Positions 5,417-7,037 of a DNA stretch of 7,037 nucleotides are shown in pieces. The position numbers were made by a program, and so were the translations under genes. This stretch comes from JBEKEX01 sp050013615 (GTDB taxonomy: Bacteria > Chloroflexota > Anaerolineae > Anaerolineales > Anaerolineaceae): the NCBI GenBank assembly GCA_050013615.1, contig JBEKEX010000169.1, forward strand, positions 1 to 7,037, written 5' to 3'. Within the stretch, counting starts at the first letter, position 1; every line of letters starts with the position of its first letter. The notes beneath the pieces are model-generated. The model had not been told where the DNA came from, ran no database searches, and worked only from the letters and a program-made list of their open reading frames with translations.

Positions 5417-7037
5417 TTACAAGGAGACCACTCGGTCGCGGCCGGCTTGTTTCGCCGCATACATGGCCTGGTCGGCCTGCGTCATTAACGCATTCAGGTC
5501 AGTCACTTTTTCGTCCAACGTAGCAACGCCAAAGCTCGCCGTAACATGGATAGTCCCCAAAAAACTCGAAACATTGATCTTCCTTGTCAATTCACACAAC
5601 CGTTCAGCTACCTGTACGCCACCTTCCAAACCTGTTTCCGGCAGAATGATGATGAATTCATCACCACCATACCGGCTGAAGATATCGATCTCGCGCACTT
5701 CCAGTTTGCAGCGCTCGATCACTTTACGCAGGACTTCATCACCCTTTTCATGACCAAAAGCATCATTGATATCCTTGAAATGATCGACATCCATCCAGAT
5801 CAACGTCAAGGAACGGTCAAAGCGATGGGCACGCTGCACCTCACGCTGGCCGAGTTCCAACAAACCTCGGCGGTTATATAGCCCGGTTAAATCGTCTGTT
5901 AGGGCAAGTTGCTGCATCCCTTGATAAAGACGAGCATTTTCGATGGCGATGGCTGCTTGATCAGCAAACGCTCGCAGCCGCTCAGCATCGCTTTGCTTAA
6001 AGAAATTGGGTTGGCTGGAATCTAGGTTGATGAAACCGATGACCTCCCCCTTGATTTGAATCGGGGCGCCGACGTACGAATTAATCCACAACGAGGAAGC
6101 GAACTCTTTCCATTCTTCCCATTTACGCACATCGGCGACAAGCACCGGCCTGCCGGTTTCGACCATCCGGTTCATGGTCGGCACTTCGGTCGGCGACGGT
6201 CGTTCACTTTTGATAACTTCATCCAACCCGCGCTCGGCATAACCCTGCGCTTTGACCACCTTGGCGGCATCACCTTCCAGCAGCATGATATTGGCTGCCT
6301 CGTGCGGCACCACCCGCCCTACAATGGTTAAAATCCGGTCCAGGACTTCATCCAGGTCCAGGGTACTGGTAAGAGCCGCGGCGCTATCGCGCAAGGCCTC
6401 GGCTAGCGCGCGTTGGTCCCGTTCAGCTTCAATGGCCATTTTCTGTTCGGTAATATCGCTAAAAATACCCAAGGAACCGTTATAAGCCTGACCTTGATCG
6501 AGCCAGGGCGCGCCTGACATCAGGATGTTTCGTTTTTTACCATCTGGGCGAATTAACCCTAACTCATAGGACGTCTTTTCACCTTTTTTGCGCAACCGGG
6601 TTTGTGCCTTAATAATTTCAAACTGATCTTCCGGGGCAAAATCACTCATATTCTTCCCCACCAGTTCGTCCACCCCAACGCCCAAAATGGACTCCGCAGC
6701 CCGGTTGGCAAAATAGATCTTTTCATTAGGATCAACAAGAATTATCCCTTCACCTTGGGTCTCCACCAACGTTCTGAACTTTTTTTCGCTTTCTGCCAAA
6801 CGCTTTTCGGATTCAAACTTATATAGCGCGGTTTCAAGCGTGATTTGCAAAATACGTTCATCGAATGGTTTCAGGATATACCCGGACGGGTCAGTGATCT
6901 TGGCACGTTGCAACGTGGCATCATCTGCCATGGATGTCAAGTAAATGATGGGGACATTCAACTTTTGCTTGATCTGCTCGGCAGCTTCGACGCCGTCCAT
7001 CTTTCCTGCCAGCATGATGTCCATCAGGATCAAATTC
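5417..7037 (-). CDS. Receiver-PAS-GAF-GGDEF diguanylate cyclase, 5' end outside window
   Basis: Only the start is missing; the frame runs from the right edge to TAA at 5417-5419. Numbering here is from the Leu codon at 7031-7033. Residues 1-70 are the later part of a response-regulator receiver domain: phospho-acceptor Asp5 in LMDIML, Thr33/Ser34 in YLTS, and Lys55 in ILKPF. A charged helix leads to a PAS domain (about 82-198, ending in FSDITEQK). A second helix leads to a GAF domain (about 225-365, with VGAPIQIKGEVIGFINLDS). The C-terminus is a GGDEF domain (about 377-538). It has DLTGLYNRRG, metal ligands in MDVDHFKDIND (Asp415) and an intact active site RYGGDEF (454-460). An RxxD inhibitory site, REID (447-450), sits at the standard spacing upstream. 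The protein should make c-di-GMP under phosphorelay and ligand control, with product feedback. No EAL domain, DNA-binding domain or membrane segment is seen; the partner kinase is not in view. Confidence 0.95.
   Translation of the reverse strand, partial: NLILMDIMLAGKMDGVEAAEQIKQKLNVPIIYLTSMADDATLQRAKITDPSGYILKPFDERILQITLETALYKFESEKRLAESEKKFRTLVETQGEGIILVDPNEKIYFANRAAESILGVGVDELVGKNMSDFAPEDQFEIIKAQTRLRKKGEKTSYELGLIRPDGKKRNILMSGAPWLDQGQAYNGSLGIFSDITEQKMAIEAERDQRALAEALRDSAAALTSTLDLDEVLDRILTIVGRVVPHEAANIMLLEGDAAKVVKAQGYAERGLDEVIKSERPSPTEVPTMNRMVETGRPVLVADVRKWEEWKEFASSLWINSYVGAPIQIKGEVIGFINLDSSQPNFFKQSDAERLRAFADQAAIAIENARLYQGMQQLALTDDLTGLYNRRGLLELGQREVQRAHRFDRSLTLIWMDVDHFKDINDAFGHEKGDEVLRKVIERCKLEVREIDIFSRYGGDEFIIILPETGLEGGVQVAERLCELTRKINVSSFLGTIHVTASFGVATLDEKVTDLNALMTQADQAMYAAKQAGRDRVVSL

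Noticed and set aside
5463..6826. Several plus-strand open frames opposite the GGDEF-domain gene
   Set aside because: They are antisense to conserved receiver, PAS, GAF and GGDEF coding sequence and show low-complexity, non-family translations.

Overview
The window looks like part of a draft genome or metagenome scaffold from a Chloroflexota bacterium, most likely of the Anaerolineae type. This placement is an inference. It rests on the protein style: a large lipoprotein with tandem Ig-like repeats ahead of alpha-2-macroglobulin domains, a rearranged family 5 solute-binding lipoprotein, and a receiver-PAS-GAF-GGDEF regulator. It does not rest on any marker gene. A run of five N at 1145-1149 shows that two contigs were joined here.

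Layout from left to right. (1) 1-2381, minus strand: one alpha-2-macroglobulin-like lipoprotein gene, broken by the N gap and running off the left edge. Its N-terminal part (1150-2381) carries a lipoprotein signal and three and a half Ig-like repeats. Its later part (1-1144) carries the first macroglobulin domains, in a different frame because the gap length is only a placeholder. (2) 2382-2647: a non-coding spacer with an 18-bp palindrome and a rho-independent terminator. (3) 2648-4300, minus strand: a family 5 (peptide/nickel type) extracellular solute-binding lipoprotein with circularly permuted domain order. The segment that normally opens the protein lies at its C-terminus. (4) 4301-4536: a divergent intergenic region with a perfect TATAAT box for the binding protein and a strong ribosome site for the next gene. 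(5) 4537-5340, plus strand: a patatin-like phospholipase with an intact Ser-Asp dyad. (6) 5341-5416: a strong hairpin between convergent genes, probably terminating both. (7) 5417-7037, minus strand: a receiver-PAS-GAF-diguanylate cyclase protein whose 5' end is outside the window.

The genes do not form one obvious pathway. Two encode surface lipoproteins (protease-trap type and solute capture), one an intracellular lipid hydrolase and one a c-di-GMP signalling enzyme. No ABC permease or ATPase, penicillin-binding protein, transposase, RNA gene or CRISPR array is visible. The most interesting feature is the circularly permuted solute-binding protein, which is intact and has its own promoter, ribosome site and terminator.
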